Positions 36,713 through 45,652 of a stretch of 64,000 nt of DNA are shown piece after piece. Position numbers and translations under genes: made by a program. The stretch comes from JAJPKK01 sp963800215 (GTDB taxonomy: Bacteria; Pseudomonadota; Alphaproteobacteria; Rhizobiales; Xanthobacteraceae): the NCBI GenBank assembly GCA_963800215.1, contig CAWCZY010000010.1, positions 124,001 through 188,000 on the forward strand, given 5' to 3'. The notes beneath the pieces were generated by a model. That model searched no databases and had not been told where the DNA came from. It saw only the letters and a list, made by a program, of their open reading frames with translations. Position 1 is the first letter of the stretch. Every line of letters starts with the position of its first letter.

Positions 36713-38034
36713 TGGCTCCCACCCGCTATGACGATGCCCTCCCGAAATTCGCCGCCCTTGTGCGCAAGACCTTGGGCGAGGATGCACCGGTTCAAAACTT
36801 CTTTCTCCGTGAGGCAGGCGGAAGACTCACTTTCGTGCTCACGCGCGAAATTGAAGAGTCAAAAAAGAAAATGCTAATTCGCGGGGCAAAGCACATCCTG
36901 CCGTATGTTGAAGCTGGACCTGGTGTGGTCGTTCGACCGGATGATTTGTTTGATCCTGCACTTGCAGCGCAAGATATTGGAGTTTTCGAGAGGTTAGACC
37001 ATCCGAAATATCAAGGTTTTGTACGACTCGTGGAGCGTCGGATTGTAGGCCAGGACTGGCTGGAGGCACCCCAAGAACCAATAGACAGCGTGCCTCCGAT
37101 ATTGGTGTTTGCAAGTCACAAAGGCGGAGTTGGACGATCTACCGCACTTGCAGTTGCATCTGGTGCCCTTGCTGAAAGAGGGTATAATGTTCTCGTGGTA
37201 GATCTTGATCTGGAAGCTCCAGGCCTCGCTGGCATCTTTCTGGAAAGCAGGCAATTGTCGAAATTCGGGACGCTCGACTTTTTCGTGGAAAGCACACTAG
37301 ACGATTTAGATGATAGCTTTATCGATAATATGATCTCCGTTAGTCCGTTGACGAGGGGCCGCGGTAGTGTGCACGTCTCCGCGGCAGTGGGCTCGATTGG
37401 TGAAAGGAATCCACAAAACATATTGGGAAAAATAGCCAGGGGGTATCTAGAGGTCGCTAATGCGGAGGGCGCTCCCGTTACATTTTTGGCCCGAACGCGT
37501 AATCTGATTAAGCGGCTTTCGCAGAGGTCGCGATATGATGCAATATTTGTCGACGCACGGGCGGGACTAAATGAATCAACGGCTGCGGCCGTATTGGGGC
37601 TTGGCGGCGACGTTTTGCTTTTTGGCGTAGACGCTCCACAGACCTTCGCAGGATATCGCTATTTTCTTTCATATCTTCAACGTTTTCGGCCGGCAGAATC
37701 TAGCGATAACGACTGGCGCGCGCGACTACGAATGGTTCATGCCAAAGCATCTGGTGACCCTAAGAGGCAAGCCGATTTTCGAACGCAAGCCTTCGAACTA
37801 TTTGCCGATACTCTGTATGATTTGGAGGAAGTCTTAGAGGAAACTAGTTTTAATTTTGATTACGAAGACTTGGCCGCCCCACACTTCGCTTGGCCAATTT
37901 TGAATGACGCAAACTATTTTGAGTTCAACCCACTGGCGTACTCTGAGCAGTTCTCAAAGGAGCTCTATGAGCGAACCTTCGGGCCGTTTGTATCGGCGGT
38001 TTTGGACAGACTTGAACTGAGTAAAAAGCGATGA
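36712..38034 (+). CDS. ParA/MinD-like ATPase with KGGVGR Walker A variant
   Basis: 440 residues. A unique N-terminal region (about 1-130; FFLREAGGRLTFVLTREIE, GVVVRPDDLFDP) precedes a deviant Walker A ATPase: VFASHKGGVGRSTALAVASG (about 133-152), with R in place of the usual K and T of KGGVGKTT. Then come VLVVDLDLEAPGLAGIFL, YDAIFVDARAGLNESTAAAV and GDVLLFGVDAPQTFAGYRYF. It is not a partition gene: there is no ParB or parS, and the C-terminal 170 residues are specific. ATG 36712 overlaps the upstream stop (TGATG); GTG 36709 is an alternative. The stop overlaps the next ATG by four bases. AT-rich codon use marks it as acquired. Confidence 0.8.
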   Translation: MAPTRYDDALPKFAALVRKTLGEDAPVQNFFLREAGGRLTFVLTREIEESKKKMLIRGAKHILPYVEAGPGVVVRPDDLFDPALAAQDIGVFERLDHPKYQGFVRLVERRIVGQDWLEAPQEPIDSVPPILVFASHKGGVGRSTALAVASGALAERGYNVLVVDLDLEAPGLAGIFLESRQLSKFGTLDFFVESTLDDLDDSFIDNMISVSPLTRGRGSVHVSAAVGSIGERNPQNILGKIARGYLEVANAEGAPVTFLARTRNLIKRLSQRSRYDAIFVDARAGLNESTAAAVLGLGGDVLLFGVDAPQTFAGYRYFLSYLQRFRPAESSDNDWRARLRMVHAKASGDPKRQADFRTQAFELFADTLYDLEEVLEETSFNFDYEDLAAPHFAWPILNDANYFEFNPLAYSEQFSKELYERTFGPFVSAVLDRLELSKKR

Positions 38035-39491
38035 AAGAAAAAACTTATCGCCCAGACCTAAAATCGATCCGTGAGGCGCTTGCTTCCTTACATCCCGGGG
38101 CCGCTCACCAAGCAGGGGTTGCTCCTGATCCAAATATCATTTTTGCTCCGGCAACGCACGCAAATGCGCTCGACCCGGAACGTGTTCTCGTTATTGGAAA
38201 CCGCGGCGTTGGTAAGAGCTTTTGGTCAGCAGTGCTCGTTCACACGGAGACGAGGCAAAAGGTTGCCAAGATATTTCCGCGTCTGAGGCTTGACCGACTC
38301 GAAGCAGTTTTGGGATTTTATGAAGATGCCGGGAAGCATGATGGGCCTGCGCCTTCTCCGCTGATGCTTCAAAGTCTGATGAAGGTGGCCGCGCAGCCGG
38401 AACAGATTTGGCGAGGAGTATTACTTAAGGCTCTGCAAACACAAATTAAGATTGATGTACCGAGCTCGTTACGCGACACCATCGTTTGGGCAGCTAATAA
38501 TATTGAGCAGGTAGAGGCAGTGCTTCGTAATGCGGATAGGCATTTTTTGGACAACGGTAAAACATTTTTGATTGTATTTGATGCACTTGACCGACTTGGT
38601 CGCGATTGGAATTCGATCTCTGCTCTCTCGGAGGGAATGCTTCGGTTTGCGCTAGACGTGCGTGGTTTTAGGGCGATCCGCGCGAAGATATTTATGCGAA
38701 CCGATCAAGCAAATGATGACAGCCTTTTCCGATTTGCTGATGCGTCGAAAATTCGATCGGACTCTGTGAAGCTTGTTTGGCAGAGAGCGGAATTGTTCGG
38801 TCTATTGTATAATCAATTGCTTGCCGATAAGTCGTCCAATCCAGCTCTTCGGGAGATTGCCAACCAGAACGGACGATTTGACTTCACCGATCGACTCCTG
38901 AATGATGCCGAATTCCAAGAAGAAGTGTTCTATGTAATCGCAGGCGAATACATGGGGGCGGGTGCCAAGCGAGGTCGAACATATTCATGGCTTTACGATC
39001 ATTTAGCGGACGCATTTGGAGAGACGAGCCCACGCAGCTTCTTGACGGCCTTAGAGAGGGCCGCAAATCATCGACCGTCTCCTGTCGGTACGGCAATTGA
39101 CCATTATGGCATTCGAGCCGGTGTCCAAGATGCTTCTGAAATTCGTGTTACTCAGTTGAAGGAAGACTACGATTGGATCGACTCCGTTCTCATTGCATTG
39201 GAGGAGTTGGAAGTACCATGTGATCCCGACGTCTTTATGAGGCGATGGCGTGAGCGTGGAACAGTGGAAAAAATTCGTGCTAATTCGAAGAAATCTTATA
39301 CGCTTCTTCCGTTGGAGCTTGAACGAAGTAGAATAAACTCGGAGGGTGCGCTCCTTGTCGCATTGAGCAATATTGGTGTGGTCGAGTTTCGCACGGAGAG
39401 CCGCATAAATATGCCGGATATATTTCGCGTTGCGGCCAGAATTAAAAGACGTGGCGGAGTGCGTCCTCCCGAGGCAACGCGGCGACGCTGA
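38031..39491 (+). CDS. P-loop ATPase (STAND/Sll1717-like), third gene of candidate system
   Basis: 486 residues. Walker A VIGNRGVGKSFWSAVL (56-63 for the core), Walker B with STAND-like acidic end FLIVFDALDRLGRDW, and a sensor-type Arg in AKIFMRTDQ. Downstream, YSWLYDHLADAFGETSPRSFLTALERA resembles the WxxL..SPRSF motif of P-loop ATPases in defence islands. The C-terminal 110 residues look like winged helices. Coupled to the ParA-like gene by ATGA overlap. It could be the nucleotide-driven switch of the system. No known name is claimed. Confidence 0.78.
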   Translation: MKEKTYRPDLKSIREALASLHPGAAHQAGVAPDPNIIFAPATHANALDPERVLVIGNRGVGKSFWSAVLVHTETRQKVAKIFPRLRLDRLEAVLGFYEDAGKHDGPAPSPLMLQSLMKVAAQPEQIWRGVLLKALQTQIKIDVPSSLRDTIVWAANNIEQVEAVLRNADRHFLDNGKTFLIVFDALDRLGRDWNSISALSEGMLRFALDVRGFRAIRAKIFMRTDQANDDSLFRFADASKIRSDSVKLVWQRAELFGLLYNQLLADKSSNPALREIANQNGRFDFTDRLLNDAEFQEEVFYVIAGEYMGAGAKRGRTYSWLYDHLADAFGETSPRSFLTALERAANHRPSPVGTAIDHYGIRAGVQDASEIRVTQLKEDYDWIDSVLIALEELEVPCDPDVFMRRWRERGTVEKIRANSKKSYTLLPLELERSRINSEGALLVALSNIGVVEFRTESRINMPDIFRVAARIKRRGGVRPPEATRRR

Positions 39492-39794
39492 GTTTGCGCT
39501 GGTAACCTTTTTGTTCCGGCCTGATTTGTGCGTGGGGCGTTGAGTTGAGGCGATGCGGTCCCGTCGCGCTGCAGTCACGCTCGCCCGCTGATGATCATTA
39601 TCCGTCATCCCCAGCGCCCCTTGGCCTGAGTTCCTGCGCCCGCACCATCTGTCCGGCAAGCATGCGGAGGCGCAGGAGGCGTAGCCGCAGGAAAATCGCA
39701 TGAGGTACGCATACCATTCTCTCTATGGATGAATATTTGCATTGTACACTTTTTGCGTGTAAAAGCGATCGTTCCGACATCGGCAGGAGTTGAG
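39492..39794. other. spacer between the two halves of the insert
   Basis: About 300 bases with no gene. It contains the decayed DUF4188-tail copy described separately, and then an AT-rich stretch before the protease gene that should hold its promoter. Confidence 0.5.
39584..39650 (-). repeat. degenerate copy of the DUF4188 gene 3' end
   Basis: The plus strand here (CATTATCCGTCATCCCCAG, then CGCCCCTTGGCC) is nearly the same as 41190-41245, which is the 3' end of the DUF4188 gene in the same orientation. Similarity fades on both sides. It is best read as a remnant of a second DUF4188 copy, left when the insert was assembled. Confidence 0.65.
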
Positions 39795-40434
39795 ATGGCG
39801 ATCGCCACATTCCTTCAACCGCTGCAATTTCTGACGTCCCCGATGATCGCGGCCTCGCCGACTCGGGGGCGTCCCATCGGCTTCGAGATCCCTGGCCGGG
39901 TTCTCGGTTCAGACGCAGCTTCAAAGCCAGTGGTGCTGGGCGGCCGTGAGCACCAGCGTTGCCGTCTTCTTCGGCCCGACCACCTGGACGCAATGCGGCG
40001 TGGCGGCAGCGGAGCTTAGTCCGCTCGACTGCTGCGGAGTTGACGCATCGACCGGCTGCAACGTGCCCTGGTATTTGGACACGGCATTAGCCCGTGTCGG
40101 TCATTTCGGCAGATTGGATGCGTCGAGTGAGCCATTCACGGTCGTGCAGGGCGAGATCAACGGCGGCCGTCCGCTTGGTTGCCGAATTCAATGGGTTGGC
40201 GGCGGAGCACACTTTGTTGCGCTGGGCGGCTGGTCCTCGGCGACCGACGGAACCGAGTACGTCGATGTCTATGATCCTTATTACGGTTTTGTGCAGGCGA
40301 CATACAACAGTTTCGTTTCATCATACCGAACATCTGGAGATGACTGGACCCACAGCTACTTCGTCATTGCAGCGCCTGCGGTGGCTGCTGCCGGCGGAGC
40401 GGCCCCAAGTGCAAATTCGCCGAAATCGGCGTAG
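39795..40434 (+). CDS. papain-like cysteine protease (one frameshift)
   Basis: About 212 residues after repair. Catalytic Cys in QTQLQSQWCWAAVSTSVAVF, His in WVGGGAHFVALGGW, and Asp/Asn region YVDVYDPYYGFVQATY: the papain/C39-like order. The Cys motif is in a different frame from the start codon; dropping one G from the GGG at 39898-39900 joins FEIPGR to FSVQTQL. ATG 39795 has GGAG upstream. No signal peptide is clear. It may be an effector or a processing enzyme for the next gene's product, 37 bases downstream. Confidence 0.75.
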
Positions 40435-40471
40435 AGTGCTTTGCGCATCGCATACGTGAAGGAAGCTGCGA

Positions 40472-41044
40472 ATGTCTATCACGAGACCTGCGGGGCCTTC
40501 CGGCGGCGCGGCCATCATTGGTCGAGTGGTCCCGCATCTTCTGTCCAGGGGACCGGGAGCTTTGCCGCCGACCGGGGGTGCCGCAGCGCCTCAAACCAGC
40601 CAGCCCATTCAGCTTTTCATGCTGAAGTCGAGCGATATTACGGACGAAAGTTTCGTCAAGAAAGCCGTCCCTGTAGGCTGGCGCTATTTGATTTTCGGGC
40701 AGGGACCGATTGCGGTTGCGGACGTAAAGGAGGCGAGCGGATCAGGGCCACTGACTTTTGGAAGCCTCATTCGAGGGCCGATTGCCGAGCGGTTGACCCA
40801 GGCAGCCGATCTGGCGGCACGTGATTATGATGCTGGCCCAGGTAAGTTCGAAGCGCGAATTCTGGAAATTCCTTCGCTCTATATCTCGGCGCTTTGGCTT
40901 TACGGGCCAAGGGACATCTTCATCCCATTCCTCGAAGGCGGCGCGAGAGACACGATGCCCGTTCGCGTGGATACGTCCTTTGCGTCGCATGTCGTCGAAC
41001 TGGCGGCGGCGAAAAGACAGGCCCCAAAAGCCGAAAGTCGATGA
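40472..41044 (+). CDS. unknown protein paired with the papain-like protease
   Basis: 190 residues, ATG at 40472 with AAGGA seven bases upstream. A Gly/Pro-rich N-terminus (PAGPSGGAAIIGRVVPHLL, GPGALPPTGGAA) leads to a compact alpha/beta part: QLFMLKSSDITDE, WRYLIFGQGPIAVADVKEA, EARILEIPSLYISALWLYG and DIFIPFLEGG. I recognise no family. The N-terminal segment could be cleaved by the neighbouring protease, or the protein could be its immunity partner. Both are guesses from adjacency. Confidence 0.6.
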   Translation: MSITRPAGPSGGAAIIGRVVPHLLSRGPGALPPTGGAAAPQTSQPIQLFMLKSSDITDESFVKKAVPVGWRYLIFGQGPIAVADVKEASGSGPLTFGSLIRGPIAERLTQAADLAARDYDAGPGKFEARILEIPSLYISALWLYGPRDIFIPFLEGGARDTMPVRVDTSFASHVVELAAAKRQAPKAESR

Positions 41045-41062
41045 GTTGCAGACGAGCATGCA

Positions 41063-41145
41063 GGATGGGTTGAAGCCCTTGCGAAACCCATCACGCCCTT
41101 CCTCGCGGCGTGCTCGGTGTGGGCTTCACTGCGTTCAACCCATCC
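41063..41145. repeat. 12-bp inverted repeat, GGATGGGTTGAA type
   Basis: GGATGGGTTGAA (41063-41074) and TTCAACCCATCC (41134-41145) are exact inverse complements, with further pairing inside (GAAGCCC / GGGCTTC). This dispersed palindrome type is common in alphaproteobacterial intergenic DNA. It marks the right end of the insert. Confidence 0.7.
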
Positions 41146-41173
41146 GACAAGGCACGCGCAACCGACCCGCCCC

Positions 41174-41674
41174 TCACTCCGGCCGCCGATCATCATTATC
41201 CGCCATCCCCAGCCGCCCCTTGGCCGAGGTCTTGCGCCCCTGCGCCGGCACCAGCCGGCCGGCCAGGCCGAGCCCGAAAGGGGGCATGCTGTTGTAGACG
41301 CTCTCGTAGTCGCCGGCGCGGACGAGGTAGGTCTCGTGCCAGATGCCGACGTCGCCATTGCTGGCGATGGCCTGGTTGAACGCCTTCCAGGCCGGCAAGT
41401 GCGTGAGTTCCCGGTCGGTCGCGTAGCGATGGAGATGGGCGAAGCTGCGCCAGTATTGCACCACCGTGATGGTGGGAAACCCGAAATGGGTGCGCGCGTG
41501 CAGCAGCCCGAGTTCTGGGGCGCGGGCGAGCTCGGCCAGCATGCGCGGCATGGCGGCGGCGACGGGCAGCCATTTGTGCAGCTTCCAGAACCTGTTGATA
41601 CGCATACCGATCAGGAACACGACGAAATCGCCGTCGATCTCGGCCGTGCATCGCTCGGCTCTCACCTCTGCCAT
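41174..41674 (-). CDS. DUF4188 domain protein
   Basis: 166-residue protein of the DUF4188 family, distantly related to dimeric alpha-beta barrel monooxygenases. Typical segments are FVVFLIGMRINRFWKLHKWLP, GFPTITVVQYWRSFAHLHRY and WKAFNQAIASNGDVGIWHETYLV. The function is unproven. A decayed copy of its last 20 or so codons lies 1.6 kb downstream, on the far side of the protease pair. Confidence 0.85.
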   Translation of the reverse strand: MAEVRAERCTAEIDGDFVVFLIGMRINRFWKLHKWLPVAAAMPRMLAELARAPELGLLHARTHFGFPTITVVQYWRSFAHLHRYATDRELTHLPAWKAFNQAIASNGDVGIWHETYLVRAGDYESVYNSMPPFGLGLAGRLVPAQGRKTSAKGRLGMADNDDRRPE

Positions 41675-41782
41675 GGCCGCAACCCTTTCTGTCTAAAGAT
41701 GCAGATAGCGTTCATTTGATCGACGTCAACGATCGCTCCCGGGCGTCTTGAACTCATGGCCGGAGCTGGTTACCTGCTGCCC

Positions 41783-43804
41783 ATGAGCATATCCGAGACG
41801 ACCCAACTCATCACCGATGTTCGACGCGATCAGATCTTCCTCGCGCTGGAGCCGGCGGAGATCGATCGGGTTCGTCGGTTCGGCGAGGCCCGCTGCTACG
41901 GCGCGGGTGAAGCGCTGTTTCGGATCGGCGAAGCGGGCCATGGCCTGTATGTGGTCCTGGCCGGCCATGTCGACCTCGCCCGGCACGACGAAACCGGCGG
42001 CCGCAGGCATTTCCACACCACCGGCCCCGGCGCGATCATAGGCGAAATGGCGCAACTGGCGGGCCGGCCGGCGCTGGTGGACGGCATTGCGCAGGAGCCG
42101 GTCAAGGCCCTGCATATCCCGCCGGACCGGCTGCGGGCGCTGCTGCTGGCCGAGGCGGAACTCGGCGAGCGGATCATGCGCGCCCTGATCCTGCGTCGCG
42201 TCGGCATCATCGAGAAGGGGACCGGCGGCCCGGTCATCGTCGGCCACCCCGGGACCGGCGACGTGCTCCGGCTCAAGGGTTTTCTGTCGCGCAACGGGCA
42301 CCCGTATCAATGGATGGACCCCGAGACCGATCCGGAGGCGCAGGCGCTGATCGATCGCTTCCACGTCGACCCCGGCCAGTTGCCCATCGTGCTCTGCCCG
42401 AGCGGCGAGCTGCTGCGCAATCCCAGCGAGACCGCGCTCGCCCGCTGCCTCGGGATGGTGGGGCCGATCGATCCGGATCGTATCTTCGACGTGGCCGTCG
42501 TCGGCGCCGGGCCGTCGGGCCTCGCCACCGCCGTCTATGCGGCGTCCGAAGGACTTTCGGTCCTGGTGCTCGACTGCCGTTCGTTCGGCGGCCAGGCCGG
42601 CGCCTCGGCCCGGATCGAGAACTATTTGGGCTTTCCGACCGGGATCACCGGCATGGCCCTGATGGCGCGCGCCTACAGCCAGGCGCACAAGTTCGGGGTC
42701 GAGACGGTCATCCCGGCGCAGGTGGCCGGCCTTCAGCACCCGGGCGATCGCGACGACGGCCGTGTCGTCCTCAGGCTGTCCGACGGCGAACACGTCAGCG
42801 CCCGTTCGGTCGTGATCGCCTGCGGCGCCCGCTATCGGCGGCTCGACGTCGATAACCTGGACGTATTCGAGGCCGCGAGCGTTCACTATTGGGCGTCGCC
42901 CTTGGAAGGGAAGCTGTGCGCCGGGCAGGAGGTCGTGCTGGTCGGCGCCGGCAACTCGGCGGGCCAGGCGGTGGCCTACCTCGCCAACAAGGTCGCCAAG
43001 GTCTGGCTGCTGGTGCGCGGGCCGGACCTCGCGTCGAGCATGTCGAGCTACCTCGTCGACCGTATCGCCGCCCTCCCCAATGTGGAGGTGGTGACGCAGG
43101 CCGAGGTGAGCGGCCTGGAAGGCAGCGACGCAATGCTGGAGGCGGTCCGCTGGCGGCGCGGCGGGTCGGGGGAGGAGGTGCGGCGGCCGATTCGGCACTT
43201 GTTCCTCTTCATCGGGGCGGACCCGAACACGGATTGGCTCGCCGGGTCCGGCGTGGCGCTGGACGCCAAGGGATTCGTGCTGACCGGCGCCGAGGCCGGT
43301 GGCGACCGCCGATTGCTGGAAACCAGCCGCCGCGGCGTCTTTGCCATTGGCGATGTCCGCTCCGGTTCGGTCAAGCGCGTCGCCGCGGCGGTGGGCGAGG
43401 GCGCGCAGGTGGTGGCGACGCTGCATGAGTTTCTGGCCGCCGCCGGCCGCCGCGAGCTTGCGGTCATGACAACCCTTGGAGCCTCTGGAGCGGCCGCGAT
43501 TCGACTTGCGCCCGAGGCGGGCCTGACCGACGATGCGGCCGTGCGGCAGCGTCGGGAGCGACACATGACCAAGATCACCTACGAGATCGTCGAGCATGAC
43601 GGCGGCTGGGCCTACCGGGTCGACGGGGTGTTCTCCGAGCCCTTCCCATCCCACGACGCGGCCCGCAGGGCGGCGGAACGCGCGGCGAAGGAGCAGGTCG
43701 TCCCGGGAGATACGACGGGCATCTCCTACGAGGACAAGGAAGGCCACTGGCACGACGAACTGTCCAAAGGCAGCGACCGGCCCGAGACCGATGTCGAGGG
43801 CTGA
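41783..43804 (+). CDS. cNMP-binding / thioredoxin-like / thioredoxin-reductase-like FAD protein with DUF2188 tail
   Basis: 673 residues in one frame. Residues about 10-140 are a cyclic-nucleotide-binding barrel (GAGEALFRIGEAGHGLYVVLAG). About 155-230 is a thioredoxin-like fold lacking Cys at the usual site (LSRNGHPYQWMDPETDPEAQ). About 240-560 is a TrxB-like module with FAD motif VVGAGPSGLATAVYAA, GGQAGASARIENYLGF and second dinucleotide site VLVGAGNSAGQAVAYLA; the redox CxxC is absent. The last 80 residues (MTKITYEIVEHDGGWAYRV) form a DUF2188 domain with its own good ATG at 43565, so it may be a separate gene whose upstream stop was lost. Substrate unknown. Confidence 0.85.
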   Translation: MSISETTQLITDVRRDQIFLALEPAEIDRVRRFGEARCYGAGEALFRIGEAGHGLYVVLAGHVDLARHDETGGRRHFHTTGPGAIIGEMAQLAGRPALVDGIAQEPVKALHIPPDRLRALLLAEAELGERIMRALILRRVGIIEKGTGGPVIVGHPGTGDVLRLKGFLSRNGHPYQWMDPETDPEAQALIDRFHVDPGQLPIVLCPSGELLRNPSETALARCLGMVGPIDPDRIFDVAVVGAGPSGLATAVYAASEGLSVLVLDCRSFGGQAGASARIENYLGFPTGITGMALMARAYSQAHKFGVETVIPAQVAGLQHPGDRDDGRVVLRLSDGEHVSARSVVIACGARYRRLDVDNLDVFEAASVHYWASPLEGKLCAGQEVVLVGAGNSAGQAVAYLANKVAKVWLLVRGPDLASSMSSYLVDRIAALPNVEVVTQAEVSGLEGSDAMLEAVRWRRGGSGEEVRRPIRHLFLFIGADPNTDWLAGSGVALDAKGFVLTGAEAGGDRRLLETSRRGVFAIGDVRSGSVKRVAAAVGEGAQVVATLHEFLAAAGRRELAVMTTLGASGAAAIRLAPEAGLTDDAAVRQRRERHMTKITYEIVEHDGGWAYRVDGVFSEPFPSHDAARRAAERAAKEQVVPGDTTGISYEDKEGHWHDELSKGSDRPETDVEG

Positions 43805-43813
43805 AGCCGAAGC

Positions 43814-44388
<575 letters not shown>

Positions 44389-44532
44389 TGTCGCTCTCCG
44401 TCCTGACGGGGCACCATACACTGCCCGCGGCGGTGTATCGCATGGGCCCGTTTGGGCCTGCTTGCCAAGCTCCGGCTTTCGCGGGACAAAGAGCGGACGT
44501 GCCGCAAATCGAAGGCAATCCGGGAGGAAGTC

Positions 44533-45546
44533 ATGCGCCTTGCGAGGCTGGGACTGGCAATGTTCGCCGCGGTCGGCGTCCTGTGGGCGGGCCTCGATTC
44601 GGCCGGCGCCGCCGATCCCGTGAAGATCCGGCTGTCCTACATCGTGCCGATCGCGAACTGGGCGCCCATGCTGCTGGAGAAGAAGGATCTCGCCAAGAAC
44701 CTCGGCAAGACCTATCAGCTCGAGATCACCCGCTTTGCCGGCACGCCGCCGCTCATCACGGCGCTCGCGGCCGGCGAACTCGACATCGCCGATTTCACCT
44801 ATCCGACCTTCCCGATCGCGGTCCAGAACGCCGGCATGAGCGACCTGCGGGTCATCTCCGACGAATTCCAGGACGGTAATCCCGGCTATTTCAGCAACCA
44901 GTTCGTGGTGCTGGCCGACGGCCCGGTCAAGAAGGTCGAGGACCTCAAGGGCAAGGTGATCGCGTCGAACGCGGCCGGCAGCGCCGTCGACATCGCCATG
45001 CGCGCCATGCTGCGCAAGCATGGGCTCGAGGACAAGCGCGACTACACCGTCATCGAGGCGCCGTTCCCGGCGATGCGCGCCATGCTGGCGGAAAAGAAGG
45101 TCGACATGGTGGCGGCGGTGCTGCCGTTCGCGGACGATCCCGCGCTCAAGAAGATTTCGCGCGTGCTGTTCACTACCGAAGACGCCATCGGCGTGTCGCA
45201 GTTCTCCATGTGGACGGCGCGCAAGGGCTTCATCGACAAGAACCGCGCGGCGATGGTCGATTTCATGGAGGACACGCTGCGCATCGTGCACTGGTATCTC
45301 GACCCCGCCAACCACAAGGACGTGATGGAAATCTGCGCGCGCCTCGTCAAGCAGCCGGCGGACCGGTTCGGCTGGGTGTTCACCAAAGAGGACAATTATC
45401 GCGATCCGAACATGAAGCCCGACCTCGCGGCATTGCAGCGCAATGTCGATCTCACCCACGACATGGGCTTCATCAAGTCGAGCATCGACGTGGGTAAATA
45501 CACCGACCTCAGCCTGGTGGAAGAAGCCGCCAAGCGCCTGAAGTGA
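44533..45546 (+). CDS. ABC importer substrate-binding protein, NitT/TauT type
   Basis: 337-residue periplasmic binding protein with signal peptide (LGLAMFAAVGVLWAGLDSAGA). NMT1/SsuA-like landmarks are LSYIVPIANWAPMLLEKKDL, TRFAGTPPLITALAAGELDIADF, LKGKVIASNAAGSAVDIAMRAML and LAEKKVDMVAAVLPF. ATG 44533 has GGGAGGAAG two bases upstream. No ATPase or permease is next to it; the orphan NitT/TauT ATPase-permease set ending at 36070 is the natural partner. It runs in the same direction as the ubiD-like gene. Confidence 0.92.
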   Translation: MRLARLGLAMFAAVGVLWAGLDSAGAADPVKIRLSYIVPIANWAPMLLEKKDLAKNLGKTYQLEITRFAGTPPLITALAAGELDIADFTYPTFPIAVQNAGMSDLRVISDEFQDGNPGYFSNQFVVLADGPVKKVEDLKGKVIASNAAGSAVDIAMRAMLRKHGLEDKRDYTVIEAPFPAMRAMLAEKKVDMVAAVLPFADDPALKKISRVLFTTEDAIGVSQFSMWTARKGFIDKNRAAMVDFMEDTLRIVHWYLDPANHKDVMEICARLVKQPADRFGWVFTKEDNYRDPNMKPDLAALQRNVDLTHDMGFIKSSIDVGKYTDLSLVEEAAKRLK

Positions 45547-45566
45547 AGCTTCACTCATGGCCCCTT

Positions 45567-45593
45567 CTCCCTCCTCCTGAAAGGGGGAGGGAG
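45567..45593. repeat. CT/GA-rich hairpin
   Basis: CTCCCTCCTCC and GGGGGAGGGAG pair around TGAAA just after the binding-protein stop. It belongs to the same repeat family as 33.56 and 47.17 kb. It could end the upstream transcript, but there is no T-run. Confidence 0.55.
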
Positions 45594-45652
45594 ACCGCAA
45601 ATCCGCACTTGTGACACACTGGTACGTTAGCGCCGCCTTTGGAGAGACCACG

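Noticed and set aside
36712..38034. Chromosome or plasmid partition gene (parA)
   Set aside because: No ParB gene, no parS-like repeats, and extra domains on both sides of the ATPase fold.
41726..43753. Leftward open frame of about 675 codons
   Set aside because: Antisense shadow of the cNMP/thioredoxin-reductase gene; low-complexity Arg/His/Gly-rich translation.
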